Source: Mikania micrantha (taxonomy: Eukaryota; Streptophyta; Magnoliopsida; Asterales; Asteraceae). From it: a stretch of DNA of 64,000 nt. The stretch is from contig CM018682.1 of NCBI GenBank assembly GCA_009363875.1, positions 60,100,031 to 60,164,030 on the forward strand. Reading direction: 5' to 3'. Positions 47,001 to 60,325 of the stretch are shown here, piece after piece (the stretch's first letter is position 1; the number at the start of each line of letters is the position of its first letter). The position numbers and the translations under genes are program-made. A model generated the notes under the pieces. The model saw nothing but the letters and a program-made list of their open reading frames with translations. It had not been told where the DNA came from and made no database searches.

Positions 47001-50000
47001 AGATATGGAGTCATTATATGTTTGAGAAAAATTGAGACCAGGAATTTGATGGCGACCCACATTCGCGTAGAAGTGTATATATAAGACCATGAACAACTTA
47101 GGTTTAACCGGAATTCCAAATTGGGTGTATGTGTGCATTAGAAATCATAAAACTATGAATGTGAACATGATTTAAACACCAAACCACCTGATTTTGATAT
47201 GTAAATTCGTTGAGGTGCGGTATGGGTGTTGGGAGACAATATGGGTTTTGGTGTAAAGCAGCGTATGAATATGTAAATAGGTGGTAAAGTGTTTTAAAAT
47301 TACTTTTTTGATACGCTTATGTAGTAATTTAACTTATCTTTAATGAAAAAGGAAAATTTTGGTCATACAGGAGTCACAAGTGCGATTAACAATTCTTTAA
47401 ACATCAAAGAGGATTGGTTTATTATGTTATGCTCACAAGGTTTGATCAAGGCCTAAATTTGGTGTTTACAAGAATATAATGGTTAATTGGTGCATTACCA
47501 TCAGTACACGCTAAGTTGCGGTGATAACAGGTCAAAAGGTCTAGAATGAAGGCGAACATGTGTTATGTGTAGTTAATGTAGTTCTATGTGTGTAATAAAT
47601 ATAGGTAGGTGTGGTGAACGTCAAGGAACAAGTCAGAGACCCGGGAAAGAACAAGTTGACTTTGGTGGTGATCTTATGGGCTAAGGTGAGTTACCTTCTC
47701 AACTTAATTTTCAACCACAAGTCATGTTAGTGTTGGTAGGCTGGAGTTGGATGTATGACAACTTAATTGATGTCTTGTGTACCGGGTCAATGTTATGAGT
47801 TAGTTGCATACATGTCAATGTATGTAGCCAACGCACGTGTAGATATACTTGTTTTTAAATCGACAATACATGAGGAATACATGTTTTTAAGGAAATGTAT
47901 ATAGAAGACCACGCATAGTGGCAACTTGAGTGTTTAAATTGAATGGGGAGTAATTAGTACGAGTTTGGTTGTCTATATGTTGGTATAAGTACATAATTTA
48001 ATATGGTGTCATTTATGTGTTTGAGAATAATTGAGACTTCGAATTTGATGGGGATCCACATTCATGGAAGTATATGTAAGACCATGAAAAATTTAGGTTT
48101 TTCCAAAAATCTAAATTGGGTTTAGGTGTGAATTAGAAATCATAAAACCATGTATGTGAACATGATTTAAACACCTAACCACATGATTTTATATGTAAAA
48201 TCGTTGAGGTGCAACAAGGATGTTGGGAGACAATATGGGTTTTGGTGTAAAACACCATATGAATATGTAGATGTGTGGTAAAATGTGTTAAATTATTGTT
48301 TTGATATTTTTGTGTGGCAATTTGACTAATCTTTAATGAAAAATGAAGATTTTGTGTGGTAGATATGTTTGCCGGATTAACAATTCTTTAAACATTAAAG
48401 ATGATTAGTTTATTAAGCAATGCGCACAAGGTGTTTGATCAAAGGCCTAAATTTAGGCTTGCGAAAATGCCATTAATTGGTTCAAAACCATTAGTACATG
48501 CTACGTGGCGGTGATAACCGTTCTAATGGTCTAGAATGAATGCGAGCATGTGTTACGTTCATTGAATGTAGTTGTATGTGTGTAATACATCTAGATAGTT
48601 GTGGAGAATGTCAAGCTGTCCAATAGCCGGGAAAGAGCAAGTTGAATTTGGTGTAGGATGTATGACTACTTAATTGATGTCTTGTGTACTCGGTGAACGT
48701 TATGAGTTAGTTGCATAAATGTCAATGTATGTAGACAATGCGTTGTCTACATATATTGGTTATGATATCCACAATGCATGAGGAACTTGCGTTGATAAGG
48801 CAATGTATATATAAGCTCACAAATAGTGGCTGTTTGAGTGTTTAAATTCAACGTGGACTAACTAGTACGGGTTTTTTTTTCTTCTTGTCTATGTGATGGT
48901 ATAATTGCATAACTAGATATGGAGTCATTATATGTTTGAGAAAAATTGAGACCAGGAATTTGATGGCGTACCACATTCGCGTAGAAGTGTATATATAAGA
49001 CCATGAACAACTTAGGTTTAACCGGAATTCCAAATTGGGTGTATGTGTGCATTAGAAATCATAAAACTATGAATGTGAACAGGATTTAAACACCAAACCA
49101 CCTGATTTTGATATGTAAATTCGTTGAGGTACGGTATGGGTGTTGGGAGACAATATGGGTTTTGGTGTAAAGCAGCGTATGAATATGTAAATAGGTGGTA
49201 AAGTGTTTTAAAATTACTTTTTTGATACGCTTACGTAGTAATTTAACTTATCTTTAATGAAAAAGGAAAATTTTGGTCATACAGGAGTCACAAGTGCGAT
49301 TAACAATTCTTTAAACATCAAAGAGGATTGGTTTATTATGTTATGCTCACAAGGTGTTTGATCAAAGGCCTAAATTTGGTGTTTACAAGAATATAATGGT
49401 TAATTGGTGCATTACCATCAGTACACGCTAAGTTGCGGTGATAACAGGTCAAAAGGTCTAGAATGAAGGCGAACATGTGTTATGTGTAGTTAATGTAGTT
49501 CTATGTGTGTAATAAATATAGGTAGGTGTGGTGAACGTCAAGGAACAAGTCAGAGACCCGGGAAAGAACAAGTTGACTTTGGTGGTGATCTTATGGGCTA
49601 AGGTGAGTTACCTTCTCAACTTAATTTGCAACCACAAGTCATGTTAGTGTTGGTAGGCTGGAGTTGGATGTATGACAACTTAATTGATGTCTTGTGTACC
49701 GGGTCAATGTTATGAGTTAGTTGCATACATGTCAATGTATGTAGCCAACGCACGTTAGATATACTGGTTTTTAAATCGACAATACATGAGGAATACATGT
49801 TTTTAAGGAAATGTATATAGAAGACCACGTATAGTGGCAACTTGAGTGTTTAAATTGAATGGGGAGTAATTAGTACGAGTTTGGTTGTCTATATGTTGGT
49901 ATAAGTACATAATTTAATATGGTGTCATTTATGTGTTTGAGAATAATTGAGACTTCGAATTTGATGGGGATCCACATTCATGGAAGTATATGTAAGACCA

Positions 50001-53000
50001 TGAAAAATTTAGGTTTTTCCAAAAATCTAAATTGGGTTTAGGTGTGAATTAGAAATCATAAAACTATGTATGTGAACATGATTTAAACACCTAACCACAT
50101 GATTTTATATGTAAAATCGTTGAGGTGCAACACGGATGTTGGGAGACAATATGGGTTTTGGTGTAAAACACCATATGAATATGTAGATGTGTGGTAAAAT
50201 GTGTTAAATTATTGTTTTGATATTTTTGTGTGGCAATTTGACTAATCTTTAATGAAAAATGAAGATTTTGTGTGGTAGATATGTTTGCCGGATTAACAAT
50301 TCTTTAAACATTAAAGATGATTAGTTTATTAAGCAATGCGCACAAGGTGTTTGATCAAAGGCCTAAATTTAGGCTTGCGAAAATGCCATTAATTGGTTCA
50401 AAACCATTAGTACATGCTACGTGGCGGTGATAACCGTTCAAATGGTCTAGAATGAATGCGAGCATGTGTTATGTTCATTGAATGTAGTTGTATGTGTGTA
50501 ATACATCTAGATAGTTGTGGAGAATGTCAAGGTGTCCAATAGCCGGGAAAGAGCAAGTTGAATTTGGTGTAGGATGTATGACTACTTAATTGATGTCTTG
50601 TGTACTCGGTGAACGTTATGAGTTAGTTGCATAAATGTCAATGTATGTAGACAATGCGTTGTCTACATATATTGGTTATGATATCCACAATGCATGAGGA
50701 ACTTGCGTTGATAAGGCAATGTATATATAAGCTCACAAATAGTGGCTGCTTGAGTGTTTAAATTCAACGTGGACTAACTAGTACCGGGTTTTTTTTTCTT
50801 CTTGTCTATGTGATGGTATAATTGCATAACTAGATATGGAGTCATTATATGTTTGAGAAAAATTGAGACCAGGAATTTGATGGCGACGACATTCGCGTAG
50901 AAGTGTATATATAAGACCATGAACAACTTAGGTTTAACCGAATTCCAAATTGGGTGTATGTGTGCATTAGAAATCATAAAACTATGAATGTGAACATGAT
51001 TTAAACACCAAACCACCTGATTTTGATATGTAAATTCGTTGAGGTGCGGTATGGGTGTTGGGAGACAATATGGGTTTTGGTGTAAAGCAGCGTATGAATA
51101 TGTAAATAGGTGGTAAAGTGTTTTAAAATTACTTTTTTGATACGCTTATGTAGTAATTTAACTTATCTTTAATGAAAAAGGAAAATTTTGGTCATACAGG
51201 AGTCACAAGTGCGATTAACAATTCTTTAAACATCAAAGAGGATTGGTTTATTATGTTATGCTCACAAGGTGTTTGATCAAAGGCCTAAATTTGGTGTTTA
51301 CAAGAATATAATGGTTAATTGGTGCATTACCATCAGTACACGCTAAGTTGCGGTGATAACAGGTCAAAAGGTCTAGAATGAAGGCGAACATGTGTTATGT
51401 GTAGTTAATGTAGTTCTATGTGTGTAATAAATATAGGTAGGTGTGGTGAACGTCAAGGAACAAGTCAGAGACCCGGGAAAGAACAAGTTGACTTTGGTGG
51501 TGATCTTATGGGCTAAGGTGAGTTACCTTCTCAACTTAATTTGCAACCACAAGTCATGTTAGTGTTGGTAGGCTGGAGTTGGATGTATGACAACTTAATT
51601 GATGTCTTGTGTACCGGGTCAATGTTATGAGTTAGTTGCATACATGTCAATGTATGTAGCCAACGCACGTTTAGATATACTGGTTTTTAAATCGACAATA
51701 CATGAGGAATACATGTTTTTAAGGAAATGTATATAGAAGACCACGTATAGTGGCAACTTGAGTGTTTAAATTGAATGGGGAGTAATTAGTACGAGTTTGG
51801 TTGTCTATATGTTGTTATAAGTACATAATTTAATATGGTGTCATTTATGTGTTTGAGAATAATTGAGACTTCGAATTTGATGGGGATCCACATTCATGGA
51901 AGTATATGTAAGACCATGAAAAATTTAGGTTTTTCCAAAAATCTAAATTGGGTTTAGGTGTGAATTAGAAATCATAAAACTATGTATGTGAACATGATTT
52001 AAACACCTAACCACATGATTTTATATGTAAAATCGTTGAGGTGCAACACGGATGTTGGGAGACAATATGGGTTTTGGTGTAAAACACCATATGAATATGT
52101 AGATGTGTGGTAAAATGTGTTAAATTATTGTTTTGATATTTTTGTGTGGCAATTTGACTAATCTTTATGAAAAATGAAGATTTTGTGTGGTAGATATGTT
52201 TGCCGGATTAACAATTCTTTAAACATTAAAGATGATTAGTTTATTAAGCAATGCGCACAAGGTGTTTGATCAAAGGCCTAAATTTAGTACATGCTACGTG
52301 GCGGTGATAACCGTTCAAATGGTCTAGAATGAATGCGAGCATGTGTTATGTTCATTGAATGTAGTTGTATGTGTGTAATACATCTAGATAGTTGTGGAGA
52401 ATGTCAAGGTGTCCAATAGCCGGAAAGAGCAAGTTGAATTTGGTGTAGGATGTATGACTACTTAATTGATGTCTTGTGTACTCGGTGAACGTTATGAGTT
52501 AGTTGCATAAATGTCAATGTATGTAGACAATGCGTTGTCTACATATATTGGTTATGATATCCACAATGCATGAGGAACTTGCGTTGATAAGGCAATGTAT
52601 ATATAAGCTCACAAATAGTGGCTGCTTGAGTGTTTAAATTCAACGTGGACTAACTAGTACGGGTTTTTTTTTTGTTCTTGTCTATGTGATGTTATAATTG
52701 CATAACTAGATATGGAGTCATTATATGCTTGAGAAAAATTGAGACCAGGAATTTGATGGCGACCCACATTCGCGTAGAAGTGTATATATAAGACCATGAA
52801 CAACTTAGGTTTAACCGAAATTCCAAATTGGGTGTATGTGTGCATTAGAAATCATAAAACTATGAATGTGAACATGATTTAAACACCAAACCACATGATT
52901 TTGATATGTAAATTCGTTGAGGTGCGGTATGGGTGTTGGGAGACAATATGGGTTTTGGTGTAAAGCAGCGTATGAATATGTAAATAGGTGGTAAAGTGTT

Positions 53001-56000
53001 TTAAAATTACTTTTTTGATACGCTTATGTAGTAATTTAACTTATCTTTAATGAAAAAGGAAAATTTTGGTCATACAGGAGTCACAAGTGCGATTAACATT
53101 TTTAAACATCAAAGAGGATTGGTTTATTATGTTTGCTCACAAGGTGTTTGATCAAAGGCCTAAATTTGGTGTTTACAAGAATATAATGGTTAATTGGTGC
53201 ATTACCATCAGTACACGCTAAGTTGCGGTGATAACAGGTCAAAAGGTCTAGAATGAAGGCGAACATGTGTTATGTGTAGTTAATGTAGTTCTATGTGTGT
53301 AATAAATATAGGTAGGTGTGGTGAACGTCAAGAACAAGTCAGAGACTCGGGAAAGAACAAGTTGACTTTGGTGGTGATCTTATGGGCTAAGGTGAGTTAC
53401 CTTCTCAACTTAATTTGCAACCACAAGTCATGTTAGTGTTGGTAGGCTGGAGTTGGATGTATGACAACTTAATTGATGTCTTGTGTACCGGGTCAATGTT
53501 ATGAGTTAGTTGCATACATGTCAATGTATGTAGCCAACGCACGTTTAGATATACTGGTTTTTAAATCGACAATACATGAGGAATACATGTTTTTAAGGAA
53601 ATGTATATAGAAGACCACGTATAGTGGCAACTTGAGTGTTTAAATTGAATGGGGAGTAATTAGTACGAGTTTGGTTGTCTATATGTTGTTATAAGTACAT
53701 AATTTAATATGGTGTCATTTATGTGTTTGAGAATAATTGAGACTTCGAATTTGATGGGGATCCACATTCATGGAAGTATATGTAAGACCATGAAAAATTT
53801 AGGTTTTTCCAAAAATCTAAATTGGGTTTAGGTGTGAATTAGAAATCATAAAACTATGTATGTGAACATGATTTAAACACCTAACCACATGATTTTATAT
53901 GTAAAATCGTTGAGGTGCAACACGGATGTTGGGAGACAATATGGGTTTTGGTGTAAAACACCATATGAATATGTAGATGTGTGGTAAAATGTGTTAAATT
54001 ATTGTTTTGATATTTTTGTGTGGCAATTTGACTAATCTTTAATGAAAAATGAAGATTTTGTGTGGTAGATATTGTTGCCGGATTAACAATTCTTTAAACA
54101 TTAAAGATGATTAGTTTATTAAGCAATGCGCACAAGGTGTTTGATCAAAGGCCTATATTTAGGTTTGCGAAAATGCCATTAATTGGTTCAAAACCATTAG
54201 TACATGCTACGTGGCGGTGATAACCGTTCAAATGGTCTAGAATGAATGCGAGCATGTGTTATGTTCATTGAATGTAGTTGTATGTGTGTAATACATCTAG
54301 ATAGTTGTGGAGAATGTCAAGGTGTCCAATACCCGGGAAAGAGCAAGTTGAATTTGGTGTAGGATGTATGACTACTTAATTGATGTCTAGTGTACTCGGT
54401 GAACGTGATGAGTTAGTTGCATAAATGTCAATGAATGTAGACAATGCGTTGTCTACATATATTGGTTATGATATCCACAACGCATGAGGAACTTGCGTTG
54501 ATAAGGCAATGTATATATAAGCTCACAAATAGTGGCTGCTTGAGTGTTTAAATTCAACGTGGACTAACTAGTACGGGTTTTTTTTTGTTCTTGTCTATGT
54601 GATGTTATAATTGCATAACTAGATATGGAGTCATTATATGCTTGAGAAAAATTGAGACCAGGAATTTGATGGCGACCCACATTCGCGTAGAAGTGTATAT
54701 ATAAGACCATGAACAACTTAGGTTTAACCGGAATTTCAAATTGGGTGTATGTGTGCATTAGAAATCATAAAACTATGAATGTGAACATGATTTAAACACC
54801 AAACCACCTGATTTTGATATGTAAATTCGTTGAGGTGCGGTATGGGTGTTGGGAGACAATATGGGTTTTGGTGTAAAGCAGCGTATGAATATGTAAATAG
54901 GTGGTAAAGTGTTTTAAAATTACTTTTTTGATACGCTTATGTAGTAATTTAACTTATCTTTAATGAAAAAGGAAAATTTTGGTCATACAGGAGTCACAAG
55001 TGTGATTAAGAATTCTTTAAACATCAAAGAGGGTTGGTTTATTATGTTTGCTCACAAGGTGTTTGATCAAAGGCCTAAATTTGGTGTTTACAAGAATATA
55101 ATGGTTAATTGGTGCATTACCATCAGTACACGCTAAGTTGCGGTGATAACAGGTCAAAAGGTCTAGAATGAAGGCGAACATGTGTTATGTGTAGTTAATG
55201 TAGTTCTATGTGTGTAATGAATATAGGTAGGTGTGGTGAACGTCAAGGAACAAGTCAGAGACTCGGGAAAGAACAAGTTGACTTTGGTGGTATCTTATGG
55301 GCTAAGGTGAGTTACCTTCTCAACTTAATTTGCAACCACAAGTCATGTTAGTGTTGGTAGGCTGGAGTTGGATGTATGACAACTTAATTGATGTCTTGTG
55401 TACCGGGTCAATGTTATGAGTTAGTTGCATACATGTCAATGTATGTAGCCAACGCACGTTTAGATATACTGGTTTTTAAATCGACAATACATGAGGAATA
55501 CATGTTTTTAAGGAAATGTATATAGAAGACCACGTATAGTGGCAACTTGAGTGTTTAAATTGAATGGGGAGTAATTAGTACGAGTTTGGTTGTCTATATG
55601 TTGTTATAAGTACATAATTTAATATGGTGTCATTTATGTGTTTGAGAATAATTGAGACTTCGAATTGATGGGGATCCACATTCATGGAAGTATATGTAAG
55701 ACCATGAAAAATTTAGGTTTTTCCAAAAATCTAAATTGGGTTTACGTGTGAATTAGAAATCATAAAACTATGTATGTGAACATGATTTAAACACCTAACC
55801 ACATGATTTTATATGTAAAATCGTTGAGGTGCAACACGGATGTTGGGAGACAATATGGTTTTGGTGTAAAACACCATATGAATATGTATATGTGTGGTAA
55901 AATGTGTTAAATTATTGTTTTGATATGTTTGTGTGGCAATTTGACTAATCTTTAATGAAAAATGAAGATTTTGTGTGGTAGATATGTTTGCCGGATTAAC

Positions 56001-57169
56001 AATTCTTTAAACATTAAAGATGATTAGTTATTAAGCAATGCGCACAAGGTGTTTGATCAAAGGCCTAAATTTAGGCTTCGAAAATGCCATTAATTGGTTC
56101 AAAACCATTAGTACATGCTACGTGGCGGTGATAACCGTTCAAATGGTCTAGAATGAATGCGAGCATGTGTTATGTTCATTGAATGTAGTTTATGTGTGTA
56201 ATACATCTAGATAGTTGTGGAGAATGTCAAGGTGTCCAAGAGCCGGGGAAAGAGCAAGTTGAATTTGGTGTAGGATGTATGACTACTTAATTGATGTCTT
56301 GTGTACTCGGTGAACGTTATGAGTTAGTTGCATAAATGTCAATGTATGTAGACAATGCGTTGTTACATATATTGGTTATGATATCCACAATGCATGAGGA
56401 ACTTGCGTTGATAAGGCAATGTATATATAAGCTCACAAATAGTGGCTGCTTGAGTGTTTAAATTCAACGTGGACTAACTAGTACGGGTTTTTTTTGTTCT
56501 TGTCTATGTGATGTTATAATTGCATAACTAGATATGGAGTCATTATATGCTGAGAAAATTGAGACAGGAATTTGATGGCGACCCACATTCGCGTAGAAGT
56601 GTATATATAAGACCATGAACAACTTAGGTTTAACCGGAATTCCAAATTGGGTGTATGGTGCATTAGAAATCATAAAACTATGAATGTGAACATGATTTAA
56701 ACACCAAACCACATGATTTTGATATGTAAATTCGTTGAGGTGCGGTATGGGTGTTGGGAGACAATATGGGTTTGGTGTATTGTAAAGAGCGTATGAATAT
56801 GTAAATAGGTGGTAAAGTGTTTTAAAATTACTTTTTTGATACGCTTATGTAGTAATTTAACTTATCTTTAATGAAAAAGGAAAATTTTGGTCATACAGGA
56901 GTCACAAGTGTGATTAAGAATTCTTTAAACATCAAAGAGGTTGGTTTATTATGTTTGCTCACAAGTGTTTGATCAAAGGCCTAAATTTGGTGTTTACAAG
57001 AATATAATGGTTAATTGGTGCATTACCATCAGTACACGCTAAGTTGCGGTGATAACAGGTCAAAAGGTCTAGAATGAAGGCGAACATGTGTTATGTGTAT
57101 TTATGTAGTTCTATGTGTGTAATGAATATAGGTAGGTGTGGTGAACGTCAAGAAACAAGTCAGAGACTC

Positions 57170-57340
57170 GGGAAAGACAAGTGACTTTGGTGGTGATTTA
57201 TGGGTAAGGTGAGAAAGGTGAGTTACTTCTAATCATAATTTGAGTACAAGTATTATGTGTGGTTGGAAGTTGGTTATGTGTAATTGATGAGTGTGGTATG
57301 GATGGATGTATGCACTTAATTGATGTCTGTGTACCGGGTC
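57170..57340. other. Disrupted patch in a satellite B subunit
   Basis: In this B subunit (56960-57976) the normally conserved block after CTCGGGAAAGA is scrambled: missing bases, a duplicated AAGGTGAG, and substitutions until GTACCGGGTC. Surrounding units carry many single-base deletions. It may be an unresolved assembly or consensus error rather than biology. Confidence 0.6.
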
Positions 57341-60325
57341 AATGTTATGAGTTAGTTGCATACATGTCAATGTATGTAGCCAACGCACGTGTAGATATAC
57401 TTGTTTTTAAATCGACAATACATGAGGAATACATGTTTTTAAGGAAATGTATATAGAAGACCACGTATAGTGGCAACTTGAGTGTTTAAATTGAATGGGG
57501 AGCAATTAGTACGAGTTTGGTTGTCTATATGTTGTTATAAGTACATAATTTAATATGGTGTCATTTATGTGTTTGAGAATAATTGAGACTTCGAATTTGA
57601 TGGGGATCCACATTCATGGAAGTATATGTAAGACCATGAAAAATTTAGGTTTTTCCAAAAATCTAAATTGGGTTTACGTGTGAATTAGAAATCATAAAAC
57701 TATGTATGTGAACATGATTTAAACACCTAACCACATGATTTTATATGTAAAATCGTTGAGGTGCAACACGGATGTTGGGAGACAATATGGGTTTTGGTGT
57801 AAAACACCATATTAATATGTAGATGTGTGGTAAAATGTGTTAAATTATTGTTTTGATATTTTTGTGTGGCAATTTGACTAATCTTTATTGAAAAATGAAG
57901 ATTTGTGTGGTAGATATGTTTGCCGGATTAACAATTCTTTAAACATTAAAGATGATTAGTTAATTAAGCAATGCGCACAAGGTGTTTGATCAAAGGCCTA
58001 AATTTAGGCTTACGAAAATGCCATTATTAATTCGTTCAAAACCATTAGTACATGCTACGTGGCGGTGATAACCGTTCAAATGGTCTAGAATGAATGCGAG
58101 CATGTGTTATGTTCATTGAATGTAGTTTATGTGTGTAATACATCTAGATAGTTGTGGAGAATGTCAAGGTGTCCAATAGCCGGGAAAGAGCAAGTTGAAT
58201 TTGGTGTAGGATGTATGACTACTTAATTGATGTCTTGTGTACTCGGTGAACGTTATGAGTTAGTTGCATAAATGTCAATGTATGTAGACAATGCGTTGTC
58301 TACATATATTGGTTATGATATCCACAATGCATGAGGAACTTGCGTTGATAAGGCAATGTATATATAAGCTCACAAATAGTGGCTGCTTGAGTGTTTAAAT
58401 TCAACGTGGACTAACTAGTACGGGTTTTTTTTTGTTCTTGTCTATGTGATGTTATAATTGCATAACTAGATATGGAGTCATTATATGCTTGAGAAAAATT
58501 GAGACCAGGAATTTGATGGCGACCCACATTCGCGTAGAAGTGTATATATAAGACCATGAACAACTTAGGTTTAACCGGAATTTCAAATTGGGTGTATGTG
58601 TGCATTAGAAATCATAAAACTATGAATGTGAACATGATTTAAACACCAAACCACCTGATTTTGATATGTAAATTCGTTGAGGTGCGGTATGGGTGTTGGG
58701 AGACAATATGGGTTTTGGTGTGTAAAGCAGCGTATGAATATGTAAATAGGTGGTAAAGTGTTTTAAAATTACTTTTTTGATACGCTTATGTAGTAATTAA
58801 CTTATCTTTAATGAAAAAGGAAAATTTTGGTCATACAGGAGTCACAAGTGTGATTAAGAATTCTTTAAACATCAAAGAGGGTTGGTTTATTATGTTTTGC
58901 TCACAAGGTGTTTGATCAAAGCCTAAATTTGGTGTTTACAAGAATATAATGGTTAATTGGTGCATTACCATCAGTACACGCTAAGTTGCGGTGATAACAG
59001 GTCAAAGGTCTAGAATGAAGGCGAACATGTGTATGTGTAGTTAATGTAGTTCTATGTGTGTAATGAATATAGGTAGGTGTGGTGAACGTCAAGGAACAAG
59101 TCAGAGACTCGGGAAAGAACAAGTTGACTTTGGTGGTATCTTATGGGCTAAGGTGAGTTACCTTCTCAACTTAATTTGCAACCACAAGTCATGTTAGTGT
59201 TGGTAGGCTGGAGTTGGATGTATGACAACTTAATTGATGTCTTGTGTACCGGGTCAATGTTATGAGTTAGTTGCATACATGTCAATGTATGTAGCCAACG
59301 CACGTGTAGATATACTAGTTTTTAAATCGACAATACATGAGGAATACATGTTTTTAAGGAAATGTATATAGAAGACCACGTATAGTGGCAACTTGAGTGT
59401 TTAAATTGAATGGGGAGAAATTAGTACGAGTTTGGTTGTCTATATGTTGTTATAAGTACATAATTTAATATGGTGTCATTTATGTGTTTGAGAATAATTG
59501 AGACTTCGAATTTGATGGGGATCCACATTCATGGAAGTATATGTAAGACCATGAAAATTTAGGTTTTTCCAAAATCTAAATTGGGTTTACGTGTGAATTA
59601 GAAATCATAAAACTATGTATGTGAACATGATTTAAACACCTAACCACATGATTTTATATGTAAAATCGTTGAGGTGCAACACGGATGTTGGGAGACAATA
59701 TGGGTTTTGGTGTAAAACACCATATGAATATGTAGATGTGTGGTAAAATGTGTTAAATTATTGTTTTGATATTTTTGTGTGGCAATTTGACTAATCTTTA
59801 ATGAAAATGAAGATTTTGTGTGGTAGATATGTTTGCCGGATTAACAATTCTTTAAACATTAAAGATGATTAGTTTTAAAGCAATGCGCACAAGGTGTTTG
59901 ATCAAAGGCCTAAATTTAGGCTTGCGAAAATGCCATTAATTGGTTCAAAACCATTAGTACATGCTACGTGGCGGTGATAACCGTTCAAATGGTCTAGAAT
60001 GAATGCGAGCATGTGTTATGTTCATTGAATGTAGTTGTATGTGTGTAATACATCCAGATAGTTGTGGAGAATGTCAAGGTGTCCAATAGCGGGAAAGAGC
60101 AAGTTGAATTTGGTGTAGGATGTATGACTACTTAATTGATGTCTTGTGTACTCGGTGAACGTTATGAGTTAGTTGCATAAATGTCAATGTATGTAGACAA
60201 TGCGTTGTCTACATATATTGGTTATGATATCCACAATGCATGAGGAACTTGCGTTGATAAGGCAATGTATATATAAGCTCACAAATAGTGGCTGCTTGAG
60301 TGTTTAAATTCAACGTGGACTAACT

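Larger units (their letters stand above)
39129..60325 (+). repeat. A/B dimeric satellite, main array (about 21.2 kb, 11 dimer repeats)
   Basis: Anchor CACAAGGTG positions. A: 40762, 42678, 44595, 46511, 48425, 50341, 52256, 54131, 56043, 57976, 59888. B: 39769, 41685, 43601, 45518, 47434, 49348, 51263, 53138, 55053, 56960, 58902. A is about 923 bp and B about 993 bp; the dimer is about 1,916 bp. Subunits share many blocks but are clearly diverged, whereas successive dimers are nearly identical. Most of the array is AT-rich with a poly-T tract of variable length in each A. Short reverse-strand open frames recur once per dimer only because the sequence repeats. The array ends inside an A subunit at the gypsy-3 LTR. 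Confidence 0.96.

Noticed and set aside
41185..58605. Recurring 60-80 codon minus-strand frames (MHTYTQFGIPVKPKL type) in each satellite dimer
   Set aside because: They recur because the satellite repeats. Frames shift and break between copies, and there is no sign of coding selection.
39129..60325. rDNA intergenic spacer or CRISPR-like array
   Set aside because: No rRNA sequence is present and the repeats are kilobase-long without spacers; it is a plant satellite.
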